DNA of 64,000 bases from Flaccisagitta enflata (Eukaryota; Chaetognatha; Sagittoidea; Aphragmophora): contig OZ231127.1 in the NCBI GenBank assembly GCA_965153355.1, forward strand, positions 84,754,001 through 84,818,000. The letters run 5' to 3'. Shown in pieces: positions 11,721 through 23,698 of this stretch. Position numbers and translations under genes: made by a program. The notes under the pieces were generated by a model, which was not told the DNA's origin, made no database searches, and was given only the letters and a program-made list of their open reading frames with translations. Numbering within the stretch: the stretch's first letter is position 1; each line of letters opens with the position of its first letter.

Positions 11721-12230
11721 TAGTCGCAAAAGCGTTAGATGATCAGCGGTACCCATGCCCTGCCTACGTAGGTTATGCTTGAAGTTGAAGGGGAAGCAGG
11801 GCAGTGGCTCCAAAGGGGTCAATGACCTATGCTTTCACACATAGGGGAAATTTCTCCTCCTCCTCCATCTTCTTCTCCTCCTCCTCCGGCCCCCCCTCAA
11901 ATCCCAGCCTCGGGGCCAAAATCCCAGCCTCGAGGCTAAAATCCCAGCCTCAAGGCCCAAATCCCAGCCTCAAGACCCAAATCCTAGCCTCAAGGCCCAA
12001 ATCCCAGCCCCAAGGCCTAAACCCTAGCTTGGAGGCCCAGATCCCAGCCTTAAGACCCAAATCTCAGCTTTGAGGTCCAAATCCAAGCGAGGAGACCCAG
12101 ATCTGGGCCTCAAGGCTAGGTTTTGGGCCTTGAGGCTTGGATTTGTACCTTGAGGCTTGGATTTGGGCCTCAAGGCTGGGATTTGGGCCTTGAGGCCGGG
12201 ATTTGGGCCTTCAGGCTGGGATTAGAGGGG
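11721..12230 (+). mobile_element. Family B element (copy B2a)
   Basis: Left terminus TAGTCGCAAAAGCGTTAGAT at 11721, 'gcagggcagtggctccaaag', 'atgacctatgctttcacaca', then CCTCAAGGCCCAAATCCCAG-type units that switch to the inverse orientation at about 12100. The right terminus is lost. With B2b it forms a head-to-tail composite whose outer ends (11721 and 13036) are inverted repeats. Confidence 0.75.
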
Positions 12231-12490
12231 GGTATGAAGGAGAAGGAGAAGGCACCGAATAAGGAATGGGTCTCAAACAAGGTTGCAGGCAGTTCGATAG
12301 CAGAAAGAATAAAGAAGAAAATACAAATGAACGATCAGAGCTAGACCAACGAAGTTAACCAAAATCTCTGCCCATCTTGTGGCAAGAAGACATAAAACCT
12401 TAAAGCAGCAACAAAAAAACGCAAATCGAGACGTCCGCTTATGTTGAAACTCTTCTTTTTTTTCACTTTTTCCTTTCTAACTTCCTTTTT

Positions 12491-13036
12491 GGGCAGCGGC
12501 CCCGAAGGGGCCGATGACCTATGCTTTCACACAGGAGGAATTTCTCCTCCTCCTCCTCCTCCTTCTTCTTCTCCGTCCCCCCCCCCTCGAGGCTCAAACC
12601 CCAGCCTCAAGGCTCAAATCCCAGCCTTGAGGCACAAATCCCAGCTTCGAGGCTCATATCCCAGCCTCGAGGCTCAAATCCCAGCCTCAAGGCTCAAATC
12701 CCAGCCTCGAGGCTCAAATCCCACCCTTGAGGCTCAAATCCCAGCCTCGTGGCTCAAACCCCAGTTTCAAGGCTCAAATCCTAGCCTGGAGGCTCAAATC
12801 CCAGCCTGGAGTCTCAAATCCCAACCTCGAGGCTCGAATCCCAACCTCGAGGCTTAAATCCCGGCCTCGAGGCCACAATTCCAGCCTCCAAGCCCTAATC
12901 CCAGCCTTGAGGCTCAAATAAAGACAGCATAGGTCATCGGCCCCTTCGGGGCCGCTGCCCCTCTAACCACCTCACACCCACATACACTCACATAGGGGCA
13001 ACGGGTATCGCTGACCATCTAACGCTTCTGCGACTA
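12491..13036 (-). mobile_element. Family B element (copy B2b)
   Basis: Read on the minus strand it starts TAGTCGCAGAAGCGTTAGAT, then 'ggtcagcgatacccgttg', the hairpin CGGCCCCGAAGGGGCCG (12938-12954), an array of about 20-bp 'gaggctgggatttgagcctc' units, and a second copy of the hairpin block in inverse orientation (12497-12513) ending in GCTGCCC. It is the same subfamily as the copy at 28022-28437, with near-identical ends. Confidence 0.85.
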
Positions 13037-13269
13037 TTCAATGTTTCTTTGTTTCTTTATTTCTTTGTTTCTTTGTTTCTTTGTTTTTTTGTTTCTTCGT
13101 TTATTTGTTTCTCTGCTTCTCTGTTTTTTTTATTGTTTCTATCTTCATTTTCTTCTCTCTATCAATTTTTCCTTTTTTTTTTCCTTTTTTCTTTTTTTTT
13201 TCTTTCTTACTTTCTTTCCGTCTTTCTTTTTTTTCTTTGTTTCTCACTTTTTTTCGCTTCTGTCTTTTT

Positions 13270-13305
<36 letters not shown>

Positions 13306-13309
13306 TTTT

Positions 13310-13348
<39 letters not shown>

Positions 13349-13390
13349 GTTCTTTTTCTTTTCTTATCTTTCTTCTTCTTCATCTAACTC
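13037..13390. repeat. TTTC/TTTG-rich low-complexity tract
   Basis: Pyrimidine-rich sequence of TTTG, TTTC and CTTT words, with perfect CTTT near 13270-13350. Open frames read Phe/Leu/Ser and are compositional. Bases 13391-13734 are T-rich unique sequence. Confidence 0.9.
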
Positions 13391-13734
13391 ATCCTTAAAT
13401 GAGAATTTTTATCATTATATGTTTATCATAGTCTTTTGTCTTTTCCTGCCATTTTCTTCCGTATTCTTCTGTCATTTTCGACAGCGAAAGGTCCAATCAG
13501 GCTTAATGTTTCGTTCATGTTTTCAACCGGTAGTTATGCGCCTATTTTGATTTCAATTGAGTTCCTTTTTTTTTTCTTTTCCATCTTTTATCGAATGGCG
13601 CGCCAGAATGAGGGCTGAGCTGAGTTTAATCCTTTTCCTCCTCCCCCATTTTTCCCTCTCCGCTTCTCCATCTGTTATTCTCCTCTTGTCGTTGTTGTTC
13701 TCCTTTTTCTTATGATCTTATTCCTCTTCTTTTT

Positions 13735-13949
13735 CTCCTTCTTCTTCTCCTCCTCCTTCTTCTTCTTCTTCTTCTTCTTCTTCTTCTTCTTCTTCTTCTT
13801 CTTCTTCTTCTTCTTCTTCTTCTTCTTCTTCATCTTCTTCTTCTTCTTCTTCATCTTAATCTTCTTCTTCATTTCTTCTTCTTCTTCTTCTTCTTTTTCT
13901 TCTTCTTATTCTTCTTCTTCTTCTTCTTCTTCCTTCTTCTTCTTCTTAT

Positions 13950-13980
<31 letters not shown>

Positions 13981-13984
13981 TTTA
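13735..13984. repeat. (CTT)n tract, interrupted
   Basis: Interrupted CTT repeat with occasional ATC and CTTTTT variants. Confidence 0.95.
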
Positions 13985-14032
13985 ATGAACCACCATCTCA
14001 GCACCACCTAGAAACCCTCATTCTCCGTTTTA

Positions 14033-14735
14033 GGCAGCCGCCCTGAAGTGGCCGATGACCTTTGATTTCAGATATGGGGAGATTTCTTGTTGGGCAGCGA
14101 TCTCGAAGGGGACAAAGTCCTCTAGAACACAGGGAGACTTTCCTTCGTCCGTTTGTTTGTTTGTTCGTTCGTCCGTCCCGTCCGTCCCCCCCCAGCCCTC
14201 TCAGGCCTGAAATCTGCCCTCTCAGGCCTAAAATCTGCCCGCTCAGGCCTGAAATCTGCCCTATCAGGCCTTGAATCTGCCCTCTCAGGCCTGAAATTTG
14301 CCCTTTCAGACCTGAGTCCTGCTTGTCAGGCCCCAAATCTGCCCTCTCAGGCCTGAAATCTGCCCTCTCAGATTCCAAGGTCACAGGAGGGGCAGGCCTA
14401 GGCCCCTAGAAGGACATATATTAGTGGATGTGGAAGCGGTCGATTCCGGGTGCTGGTTCCACACGCCCGCTTCCATTTTTAGTACAAATGCTAGTGGCTA
14501 TCCCATTCTCCAAAATGGAAGCGGTCAATCACTTCCACATCCCTAGATTTAAGGCCTGAGATGGCAGATTTCAGGCCTGAGAGCCTGGGGGAGGAGGTGG
14601 ACGGACAAACAGACAAACAAACGAAAGTCCGTGTTCTACAGGTTTCTCAGGCCATGTCTACCTCTCATTCAGTTTACAACCATGCAAAGCAGGGCAACGG
14701 GTATCGCTGACTACATATTGCCCTTGGGCGACCTG
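14033..14735 (+). mobile_element. Family B' element with a nested family D MITE
   Basis: Two successive heads ('gggcagccgccctgaagtgg' and 'gggcagcgatctcgaagggg'), then 'acaaagtcctctagaacaca', a Tyr/Pro-free array of CCTCTCAGGCCTGAAATCTG units, and an inverse-oriented end ('cgaaagtccgtgttctacag') finishing in 'gggcaacgggtatcgctgac' and 'catattgccctt'. The core array is split by the D element at 14422-14545. Confidence 0.8.
14422..14545 (-). mobile_element. Family D MITE (copy D2)
   Basis: A 124-bp element with ends TAGTGGATGTGGAAGCGG and CACTTCCACATCCCTA. Its interior matches D1 in inverse orientation ('gctagtggctatcccattct'). One mismatch in the left end and no matching 8-bp flanks suggest an old insertion into the B' array. 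Confidence 0.7.
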
Positions 14736-15680
14736 TTCTTTTTCTTTTTCTTTTTCTTTTTCTTTTTCTTCTTCTTCTTCTTCTTCTTCTTCTTCTTCTT
14801 CTTCTTCTTCTTCTTCTTCTTCTTCTTCTTCTTCTTCTTCTTCTTCTTCTTCTTCTTCTTCTTCTTCTTCTTCTTCTTCTTCTTCTTCTTCTTCTTCTTC
14901 TTCTTCTTCTTCTTCTTCTTCTTCTTCTTCTTCTTCTTCTTCTTCTTCTTCTTCTTCTTCTTTATCTTCTTCTTCTTCTTCTTCTTCTTCTTCTTCTTCT
15001 TCTTCTTCTTCTTCTTCTTCTTCTTCTTCTTCTTCTTCTTCTTCTTCTTCTTCTTCTTCTTCTTCTTCTTCTTCTTCTTCTTCTTCTTCTTCTTCTTCTT
15101 CTTCTTCTTCTTCTTCTTCTTCTTCTTCTTCTTCTTCTTCTTCTTCTTCTTCTTCTTCTTCTTCTTCTTCTTCTTCTTCTTCTTCTTCTTCTTCTTCTTC
15201 TTCTTCTTCTTCTTCTTCTTCTTTTTCTTCTTTTTTCTTCTCCATTTTTTTCTTCTTCTTTTTTCTTGAACTTCATCAACTTCTTCATCTACTTCTTCAT
15301 CTACTTTTTCATCTTCTTCTTCTTTTTCTTTTTCTTTTTCTTTTTCTTTTTCTTTTTCTTTTTCTTTTTCTTTTTCTTCTTCTTCTTCTTCTTCTTCTTC
15401 TTCTTCTTCTTCTTCTTGTTCATGTTCTTCTTCTTCTTCTTCTTCTTCTTCTTCTTCTTCTTCTTCTTCTTCTTCTTCTTCTTCTTCTTCTTCTTCTTCT
15501 TCTTCTTCTTCATCATCTTCTTCTTCTTCTTCTTCTTTTTTCTTCTTCTTCTTCTTCTATTTCTTTTTCTTTTTCTTTTTCTTTTTCTTTTTCTTTTTCT
15601 TTTTCTTTTTCTTCTTCTTCTTCTTCTTCTTCTTCTTCTTTTTCTTCTTCTTCTTCTTCTTCTTCTTCTTCTTCCTCATT
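14736..15680. repeat. (CTT)n / (CTTTTT)n megatract
   Basis: Almost 950 bp of CTT repeat with CTTTTT blocks at 14736-14770, 15325-15378 and 15560-15615. The open frames across it are poly-Phe, poly-Leu or poly-Ser, or Glu, Lys or Arg on the other strand. Bases 15681-15814 are unique. Confidence 0.98.
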
Positions 15681-15812
15681 TTCTTCTCCATACTCCGTCT
15701 TCCTTCTTCTATTTCTTCTCCTTATATATAATCCTCTTTTGCGCCATTTCTGATTTATTGACGCCGTTTGTCGTTACCGCCTTAGCGCCCCCTATTCATC
15801 CTCTCGTCTTTA

Positions 15813-15814
<2 letters not shown>

Positions 15815-15867
<53 letters not shown>

Positions 15868-15997
15868 GACTGTCTGTCTGTCTGTCTGTCAGTCTGTCTG
15901 TTTGTCTGTCCGTCAGTCTATCTTTATGTCTAAGCGCCACCTGTTCAATCTCTAGTCTGTATATGTCTGTAAATCTTTCTGTCTGTCTGTCTGTTTT

Positions 15998-16042
<45 letters not shown>

Positions 16043-16045
16043 TAG
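15815..16045. repeat. (CTGT)n microsatellite, two blocks
   Basis: CTGT repeats at about 15817-15910 and 15975-16040, separated by degenerate copies and 'agcgccacctgttcaatctc', which resembles the 'agcgccccctattcatcctc' before the first block, so the whole block-plus-spacer was probably duplicated. Bases 16046-16469 are unique. Confidence 0.93.
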
Positions 16046-16469
16046 TTTATCTGTCTGTCCACATCACGTTCCTCAAAGCGCCCCCAAAGTTAGCCCACGA
16101 CTTCACCCATGTAACCATCGCGGAGGCTTGATGAAAAAACGACTCAGGCAAAATTTCAGACCGCTGTGGCAACGGGAACCTTCGTTAGGAAAAGTTTGAA
16201 GCATTTTTGTAAGTTTTAGGGAGGGTATCACTCTTCTTATGATTCCAAACCTACAAATTTTTTTTTTGGACCAATTTAGGTGTACTAAGCGCCAAATACG
16301 CACACAGGCGCATGCATACGTACTCCAGGAAGTACAATGATCATATGCGTTTATGAAATAAGGTTTTACCTAGATTTTTTCCTACCATTGATTATAACAG
16401 AAATTGAATTTAGCTCCTAACGATGGTTTCCATCCTCAAAATTGACTGAAATTTTTGGGAAGTAATTTT

Positions 16470-16695
16470 TTAGTCGCGTGCTACGCGACTCTACACCCTG
16501 CTTTGTCGGTCCGTTGGTCCGTCCGTCCGTCCGTTGGTCCGTCCGTCCGTCAATCTGTCCGTCCGTCACACTTTACTTTTTCGGCGTTAATAGGGGTTTT
16601 GGCCTTTTTGCTCCTGCCCAAATGTTCCACTGACCTCAATTATGGCCCCTGCCCACCCGCACGCGACTGGGGTAGCCGTGTATCCTGGTTGGTTA
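16470..16695 (+). mobile_element. Family A1 element
   Basis: Complete A1 copy: TTTTTAGTCGCGTGCTACGC, 'gactctacaccctgctttg', a CCGTC/GGTCCGT array, 'cacactttactttttcggcg', 'ctcctgcccaaatg', tail CCCGCACGCGACTGGGGTAG and GTGTATCC. One of the best-preserved A1 copies. Confidence 0.85.
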
Positions 16696-16779
16696 AATGG
16701 GGGAAGTGGTGGGTTAACTTTGGGGGCGCTTTGAGGGACGTAGTCTACATGCCTTGCGCTTCCTTTGCATCCTTCTGTC

Positions 16780-16881
16780 TCTATTCGTTTGTCTGTCTGG
16801 CTGTTTGCCTGCCTTAGCGTCTTTATTCATCCTAGTGTCTGTATTCGTCCGTCTGTCTATCTGTCTGTCTGTGTGTCTGTG

Positions 16882-16914
<33 letters not shown>

Positions 16915-17000
16915 GTCTCTCTGTCTGTCTTTCTGTCTGTCTGTCTGTCTGTCGGTCTGTCTGTCTATCTATCTGTCTGTCTGTCTTTCTGTCTGTCTTC
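16780..17000. repeat. (CTGT)n microsatellite
   Basis: Imperfect CTGT array with CTAT and CTTT variants, preceded by a third copy of the 'cgtctttattcatcct' spacer word seen near 15800. Confidence 0.93.
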
Positions 17001-17124
17001 TTTTCATCCAAAGATGTTTGTCTTTGCATCTTTTTAATACGTTTTAGCCAATCATCCCATCGATAAATAACGCCCATTTTGATTATACAAACCGCCCTTG
17101 CCCGATCACACGCGATTTGAGGTT

Positions 17125-17394
17125 ATGAGGAGGAAGAATTGTCACCACGACTTTATTTCAAAGTGTCAGATTGTGCGTCCGGGTAGTTCATGCTTAGATA
17201 ATTGTATAATTTTTACAGAGGACGAACTGTTGCACTCGTCATTCATGTGCCATGTTGACGCATCAGTCGGTCATATTTTGCTGTCCTCGTCATTTTTTTT
17301 TTTTTTTTGCGAGCATGTTTCTCCAACGTCTTATTATTATTTGTTTCCATCCATTAACGATTCCCCGCCCAACATTCCAGCGAAGAAGAAATGA
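17125..17394 (+). CDS. Weak protein-like ORF, 89 codons
   Basis: An ATG-initiated frame (MRRKNCHHDFISKCQ...) with several Cys and His residues and a mid-section reading TEDELLHSSFMCHVDASVGH. A poly-T stretch (17296-17310) inserts a run of Phe. Nothing identifies a family, and chance cannot be excluded at this length. Confidence 0.18.
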   Translation: MRRKNCHHDFISKCQIVRPGSSCLDNCIIFTEDELLHSSFMCHVDASVGHILLSSSFFFFFCEHVSPTSYYYLFPSINDSPPNIPAKKK

Positions 17395-17411
17395 ATTGGG
17401 GTAGGAGGAGA

Positions 17412-17413
<2 letters not shown>

Positions 17414-17457
<44 letters not shown>
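17414..17457. repeat. (GA)n microsatellite
   Basis: Short perfect GA tract. Confidence 0.95.
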
Positions 17458-17459
<2 letters not shown>

Positions 17460-17479
17460 AAGTGAGGCAGGGTCACAAT

Positions 17480-17675
17480 ACCGTTGAGGATGGGTGGGCA
17501 GGGGCATGCAACTCCCATCTTACTCCATGCTCACTCACACACATAGATAATCATAACTGCAGCATTTGTAATGCGCGTTTTCACACTTTTCGACTTGATC
17601 ACCACGGACAACGGATGGACCAAAGGACAAACGGACAAACGGACAAAGTTTTTTAGAGTTGCGTATCCACAACTA
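17480..17675 (-). mobile_element. Family A3 element
   Basis: Minus-orientation A3: 'gggtgggcaggggc', 'aatgcgcgttttcacacttt', short CGGACAAACGGACAAA array, and the hairpin end 'gagttgcgtatccacaacta' followed by an A-run. A GAAAAA-rich purine tract (17676-17776) follows. Confidence 0.7.
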
Positions 17676-17776
17676 AAAAGAAAAAGAAATAGAAAAAGAG
17701 AAGGAAAAAGAAAAAGAAAAAGAGAAAAAAAAAAGAAAAAAAAAGAGATAGAAAAAGAAAAAGAAAGAGAGAGAGT

Positions 17777-18895
17777 TTAAATGGAGGATGAAATAAGGAA
17801 AAAATAGGGCGCTCTTGAGCCAAATTAGTGACTTTCTGTAAAAAAAAAGAGGTACCATTCAACCATTCAGAAACTTAAAACCAAAAGGTAATAAAACTTG
17901 ATAAAACTCGCTGATAACTTTTTTATAAGCGATCCAAAACTCCCTAACTTCGTTTGCACCTAAGTAAACGGAAGAAATGAAATCGGCAAAATTTATCTGA
18001 CGGGAATGAAAAAAAAAAAAACACACTAACGCCGAGATGAAAAAAGAAAATATGAAATGAATGAATGTTAAGTTAAACGATGGTTTCCTTTGCGCCATTT
18101 GGCGTTAATATGACTCGTGAGAGTGAATGAATATATCATAGGGAATAAAATCAAAGGGGTGTGGATGTGGGTGTGGGAAACTGAATTTTATGGGGGAATA
18201 AAATCAAAGGGGTTTCGAGATGGGGATAAACTAAAACCTAGAAAAGAAGAAGAAAGAAAAACTTTGAATATTCCTTTTTCAATCGATGGGAGAGCACTAG
18301 GTCTTTACGAAAAGAGCTTAAATTTCCCAACATCGTAGAAATCTTTTACTCAAGAAAAAACTCTTTTGTTGAGAATGTTAAAAAAATGAACAACACGGTT
18401 GTGCGCTTTTTAGTGCGCCGCAGCTTGGAATTGGAAAGGGTTGATGTTCTGAAATAGCGGATAGTAGTTCGTAGTTTATAGTCAAATTGATGATTGCTGC
18501 ACGTAACTGTCAACTTTTTGATGACGAATAAAAGATCATTCATATTGACTTTTATTTTACTATGGGGTAGAAATCAATCAAGGAATTCAAAGACCAGGGG
18601 AGGGGGGTTGTAAGAAATCTTAAGCCGATCAACTTTGTACACCCCTGCTGATTAATATTAAGTACTCCAGATTGATTGATTGAAATATCGAAATGTTCAA
18701 TCAAGTACAACTGCACTCGACTCAGTACCGACAGGTGAGTTCCGTGTTTCACGTTTGCCTGAGGGTTTCTAGTTAGCTAATCTCATCTTAACAAGGAACT
18801 TAAGTGGCTGAAGTAGTGGAAGCTTAACAGATGTAAAGGGTAAAGAGAGAAAAAGACGATTGAGCGAATAAGGAAAAGATAAAGAAAAAGACAAA
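17777..18895. other. Unique AT-rich region
   Basis: About 1.1 kb without microsatellites or recognised elements. A consensus-like splice donor CAGGTGAGT occurs at about 18730, preceded by a frame reading KCSIKYNCTRLSTDR that is only open for some 20 codons. I see no supportable gene. Confidence 0.5.
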
Positions 18896-19065
18896 ACATA
18901 TGTTAGACGATGAGAAACAAGGCCAAGAGATGTTCAATAGATGCATCCTCTTAAAGATGATTTGAGCAAAGAAAGAAAATGAAATAAAGAGAAAACCCTC
19001 AAAGTTGGGTCAAGAACATTCCGCCTTACCAACCGACTTCGGACACAGCCTCTTATAGAGATATG
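18896..19065 (+). repeat. Dispersed repeat 'F' plus decayed A3 fragment
   Basis: 'aaggccaagagatgttcaat' and 'agatgcatcctcttaaag' match the inverse copy at 5655-5712. It is followed by 'ccgacttcggacacagcctc' and 'ttatagagatatgag', an A3 hairpin-end remnant. Confidence 0.5.
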
Positions 19066-19167
19066 AGAACGGATCGAAAACAGAACAGAAGGAAGACAGA
19101 AGAAAGAGAAAGTCTGCATATCTTTCTGTTTTTCGCCATTCATCACGAAGTTGGTTAAAAAGGTGTG

Positions 19168-19345
19168 TTAATTTTTAGTTGCGGACACGCAACTCTATAA
19201 GAGGCTTTGTCCGTCCGTCGGTCGGTTGGTCGGTTGGTCGGTTGGTCGGTCACGCTCGAGTTGAAAAGTGGGAAAACGCGTATTTCCGCCCCTGCCCACC
19301 CGTCCGCAACTGATGGCCGTGTATCCGGCCTTGTTTCTTTTAAAA
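19168..19345 (+). mobile_element. Family A3 element (best copy)
   Basis: Begins TTTTTAGTTGCGGACACGCA, 'actctataagaggctttgtc', a CGGTTGGT array, 'tgggaaaacgcgtatttccg', then 'cccctgcccacccgtccgca' and the tail 'ggccgtgtatccggccttg'. It serves here as the A3 reference. Repeat-F-like sequence follows to about 19430. Confidence 0.8.
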
Positions 19346-19656
19346 TAGGCCACACTTTGAACAGGTCATGAGACATATAACAAGGCCAGGAGATGCGTCC
19401 TTTCAAGAAAAGTTATGAAGTCATGAAAATGACAAATGTAATTCTCCGAATTGCATTTTAAAGAAATTGAACTATGGGCCCTCCACCCTATGGTTATACA
19501 ATCGGACACACCCTCTCATAGAGATGTAAGTATGCCTTATCCTTCGTTCCTTCCCTCCCTCCTTTACATTCAACTTTTTGATATAAAAAGTCCTTTCTCA
19601 ACTCAAATTGCCGTAATAGAGTGAGCCTGATTCTTTCTACGACCTTTCACATATTC

Positions 19657-19919
19657 GGGCGTGTTTCTAATTTGGACAACGAACACAATCATTCACAGTG
19701 AACATAGAACGCATTTTCAGCGTGAACACATTTTTCAACTCTCCCTCAAGGGAGTGAGTGAATAATGTGACGGAGCCCTTGAACAGAGTGAGTGGTGAGC
19801 AGAGCAAAGTTGAGCGCTGGTGAGCGAGTGAGTGGAGTGAGTTGTGCGAGCGAATGAACGTAGCTAGGGACCTAGTGGCCCATTAAAAACGTGATTGTCT
19901 CTGACTAGACCCGCGCCCT
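19657..19919 (-). mobile_element. Family C element (copy C2)
   Basis: Minus orientation: GGGCGTGTTTCTAA end, AACGCATTTTCAGCGTGAAC block, 'ccctcaagggagtgagtg', GAGTGAG/GAGCGAGTG words and the other end 'gtctctgactagacccgcgc'. Bases 19920-20177 are unique. Confidence 0.7.
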
Positions 19920-20177
19920 TCATCCCATCATCAGGATAGTGCGACCCAGTGCTGGGTTAACCCATGACGGGGTGTCTTCCCTGATTACGGATTGCGGAAT
20001 ATGGACAACTTTTGCAGTTTTATTCTAGCTTATTGGGGGTTTGGGCACACTGATGAGCATGTGAAAGCTTATCATTCTTTATCTTTGCAAAGGACAACAT
20101 TGAAGACATACAATCCGAACAGAGGGAGCGAGAGAAAATGAAAGACTGACAGAAACACATTGTCATTGTCGCTTTCG

Positions 20178-20611
20178 TTTTTAGTCGCGTGCACGCGACT
20201 CTACACCTTGCCGTGTCGGTCGGTAGGTCGGTAGGTCGGTAGGTCAGTAGGTCCGTCTGTCCGTTGGTCCGTCCGTCACATTTCTAAAATTATGACTTTT
20301 TAAGGCTTTTTAAGGTAATTTAAGGTACTCTAGGGTACTTTAGGGTACTTCAGGGTAATTCAGGGTACTTTAGGGTACTTCAGTTGTTCTGGGTACTTGG
20401 GGTACTTTAGGGTACTTTCGGATATTTTTGGGTATTTTTGGGTATTTCTGGGTATTTTTGGGTACTTTGGGTATTGTATTGTATTGATATGGTATCAATA
20501 TCGTCTCGATATCGTATCGACATTGTATCGACATTGTATCAATACATATCGCGCGGCCTTTTGTTTGTCATTTCCAGACGCACGCGACTGTTGCCCTCTT
20601 GGGCTTGTTCT
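20178..20611 (+). mobile_element. Family A2 element with GGTACTTTA core
   Basis: Begins TTTTTAGTCGCGTGCACGCG with a perfect 18-bp palindrome at 20183-20200, then a CGGTAGGT array, 'cacatttctaaaattatgac', a core of GGTACTTTAG units (20300-20400) grading into GGGTATTTTT and ATCGATATCGT units, and the A2-specific end CGCACGCGACTGTTGCC...TTGGGCTTGTTCT. It lies opposite the A2 element at 24678-26886. Confidence 0.8.
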
Positions 20612-20690
20612 TCCTGCTTCTTCCTGTTCTCCCTTGAAGATTATTCCGCACCTTGTATGGCACCTTGCACACACGGAAATATCATACAGC

Positions 20691-20694
<4 letters not shown>

Positions 20695-20779
<85 letters not shown>

Positions 20780-20780
20780 A
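20695..20780. repeat. (GA)n microsatellite
   Basis: Perfect GA tract immediately downstream of the A2 element. Confidence 0.97.
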
Positions 20781-20879
20781 GAGAGAGAGAAGTAATAAAA
20801 CAAATGTTATTCCATTCCCAAATTTCTTTTCCGATTGTTGCTAGATGTTGACGCGAAGGCAATTTTCAAAGCGCGCCTT

Positions 20880-22130
<1,251 letters not shown>

Positions 22131-22823
22131 CTTTATGGGGAGGTTGCTAGGTGGTCTGAGGCTGGGTCTGGGATTTCTTTTTGGCTTGGGTGATATTGCT
22201 GTAACTGCGATGATGACGACGACCTCGATGGTGATGATGCAGAGGAATGGTGGATTTTGAGGGTGCTTATTGGACGGTTTGGAGGAGGGGGTAGGGTTAC
22301 TTCTTTTGCTCCGCGTCTGTAAAGCCACCTCTCAGGCGAATACTGGCTTGCGTATGATTTCGGTTGGTTTTTGGGTTGGCAAGGGTTGATTATTCGGCTC
22401 TGGTTTTTTTATGATGACGACAACGAAGATGATAAAGTTGGTGGTAAAGATGATATCGTCGACAAGGTGACAAAGGCTTAAGCCTTGTGTGACACAATAT
22501 AAAATGCCTTTTGAACGAAACATAAGATCAGAGATACGAACAAGATATAAAGACTAGAGAATGGGTTTCGTTTGGGTCGAGTAATCACGAATGCACGCCC
22601 TTCAAAGGCCTTTCAGCAACGCAAACATGCGCGAGAAACGAAGAATTGCTCGCTCCTCCTCCACCTCCTCCTCCTCCGCCCACCTCCGCCCACGTGAACT
22701 CTTTCATTACATTTCCCGTGCCCTCTTTCATTTCCCTATTTAAACAGACTTTTGCCACTACATGTGCACCTTAGCCTGCCTTTTCTTCCTTCTCTTTCGC
22801 ATTCCTCTGAATGCCCCAGTGTC

Positions 22824-22825
<2 letters not shown>
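22131..22825. other. Unique region with GAT-rich start
   Basis: Non-repetitive sequence with a few GATGATGACGACGA words near 22210 and 22415 and a C-rich patch near 22655-22695. Short frames are open on both strands but none is convincingly coding. Confidence 0.5.
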
Positions 22826-23258
<433 letters not shown>

Positions 23259-23395
23259 AATGGTTTGCAGATTGTCCTCCAAATGGGCACCCTAATTCTT
23301 CTGCCCACCTTTTTTTCTATACTCCTGCACTTTTTCTCTGAAACATTTACTCAATCCAAATTTTCTCTTGCTTCACCTCGACATAGAGTCGTTAA

Positions 23396-23698
23396 CCTTT
23401 TCGAAATGCTGTCGATCTATCCTCAACTTCTTCAAAGTCTTCCTCATCTTCCCCACCATCTTCCTCCTCATCCTCCTCCCTCCTCCCTTCTTCTCCTCCT
23501 TCTTATCATCATCAGACTTTTCCTCGACCTCCAAATGGAAATGCATCCAAATTTACGGGTTTAAGTGATGTAAGTCAAGTGCAAAGGGTCTATGAACATA
23601 TACATGAGCAATTTAGTGCATCCCGGGAGCAAAACCCTCGCGAAACCCTGCATAAAGTGTCGACTTTGATGCCACGGGCACTTTGTTCATTTTTGTGA
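23396..23698 (+). CDS. Candidate terminal exon, Ser-rich then charged helix
   Basis: A 100-codon frame, open from just after a TAA (23393-23395) to a TGA (23696-23698), with no ATG near its start, so it can only be an exon. It reads a Ser/Pro-rich segment (SKSSSSSPPSSSSSSSS), then PPNGNASKFTGLSDVSQVQR, VYEHIHEQFSASREQNPRET and LHKVSTLMPRALCSFL. The second half has ordinary, non-repetitive protein composition. Pyrimidine-rich sequence and CAAAG at about 23431-23436 could supply an acceptor. A consensus donor GTAAGT sits inside at about 23569, so the real exon could instead end there. No family recognised. Confidence 0.35.
   Translation, partial: PFRNAVDLSSTSSKSSSSSPPSSSSSSSLLPSSPPSYHHQTFPRPPNGNASKFTGLSDVSQVQRVYEHIHEQFSASREQNPRETLHKVSTLMPRALCSFL

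Noticed and set aside
14631-15269. Poly-Phe, poly-Leu, poly-Glu and poly-Arg frames of up to 212 codons
   Set aside because: All six frames of a (CTT)n tract are open. No codon-level variation indicates selection.
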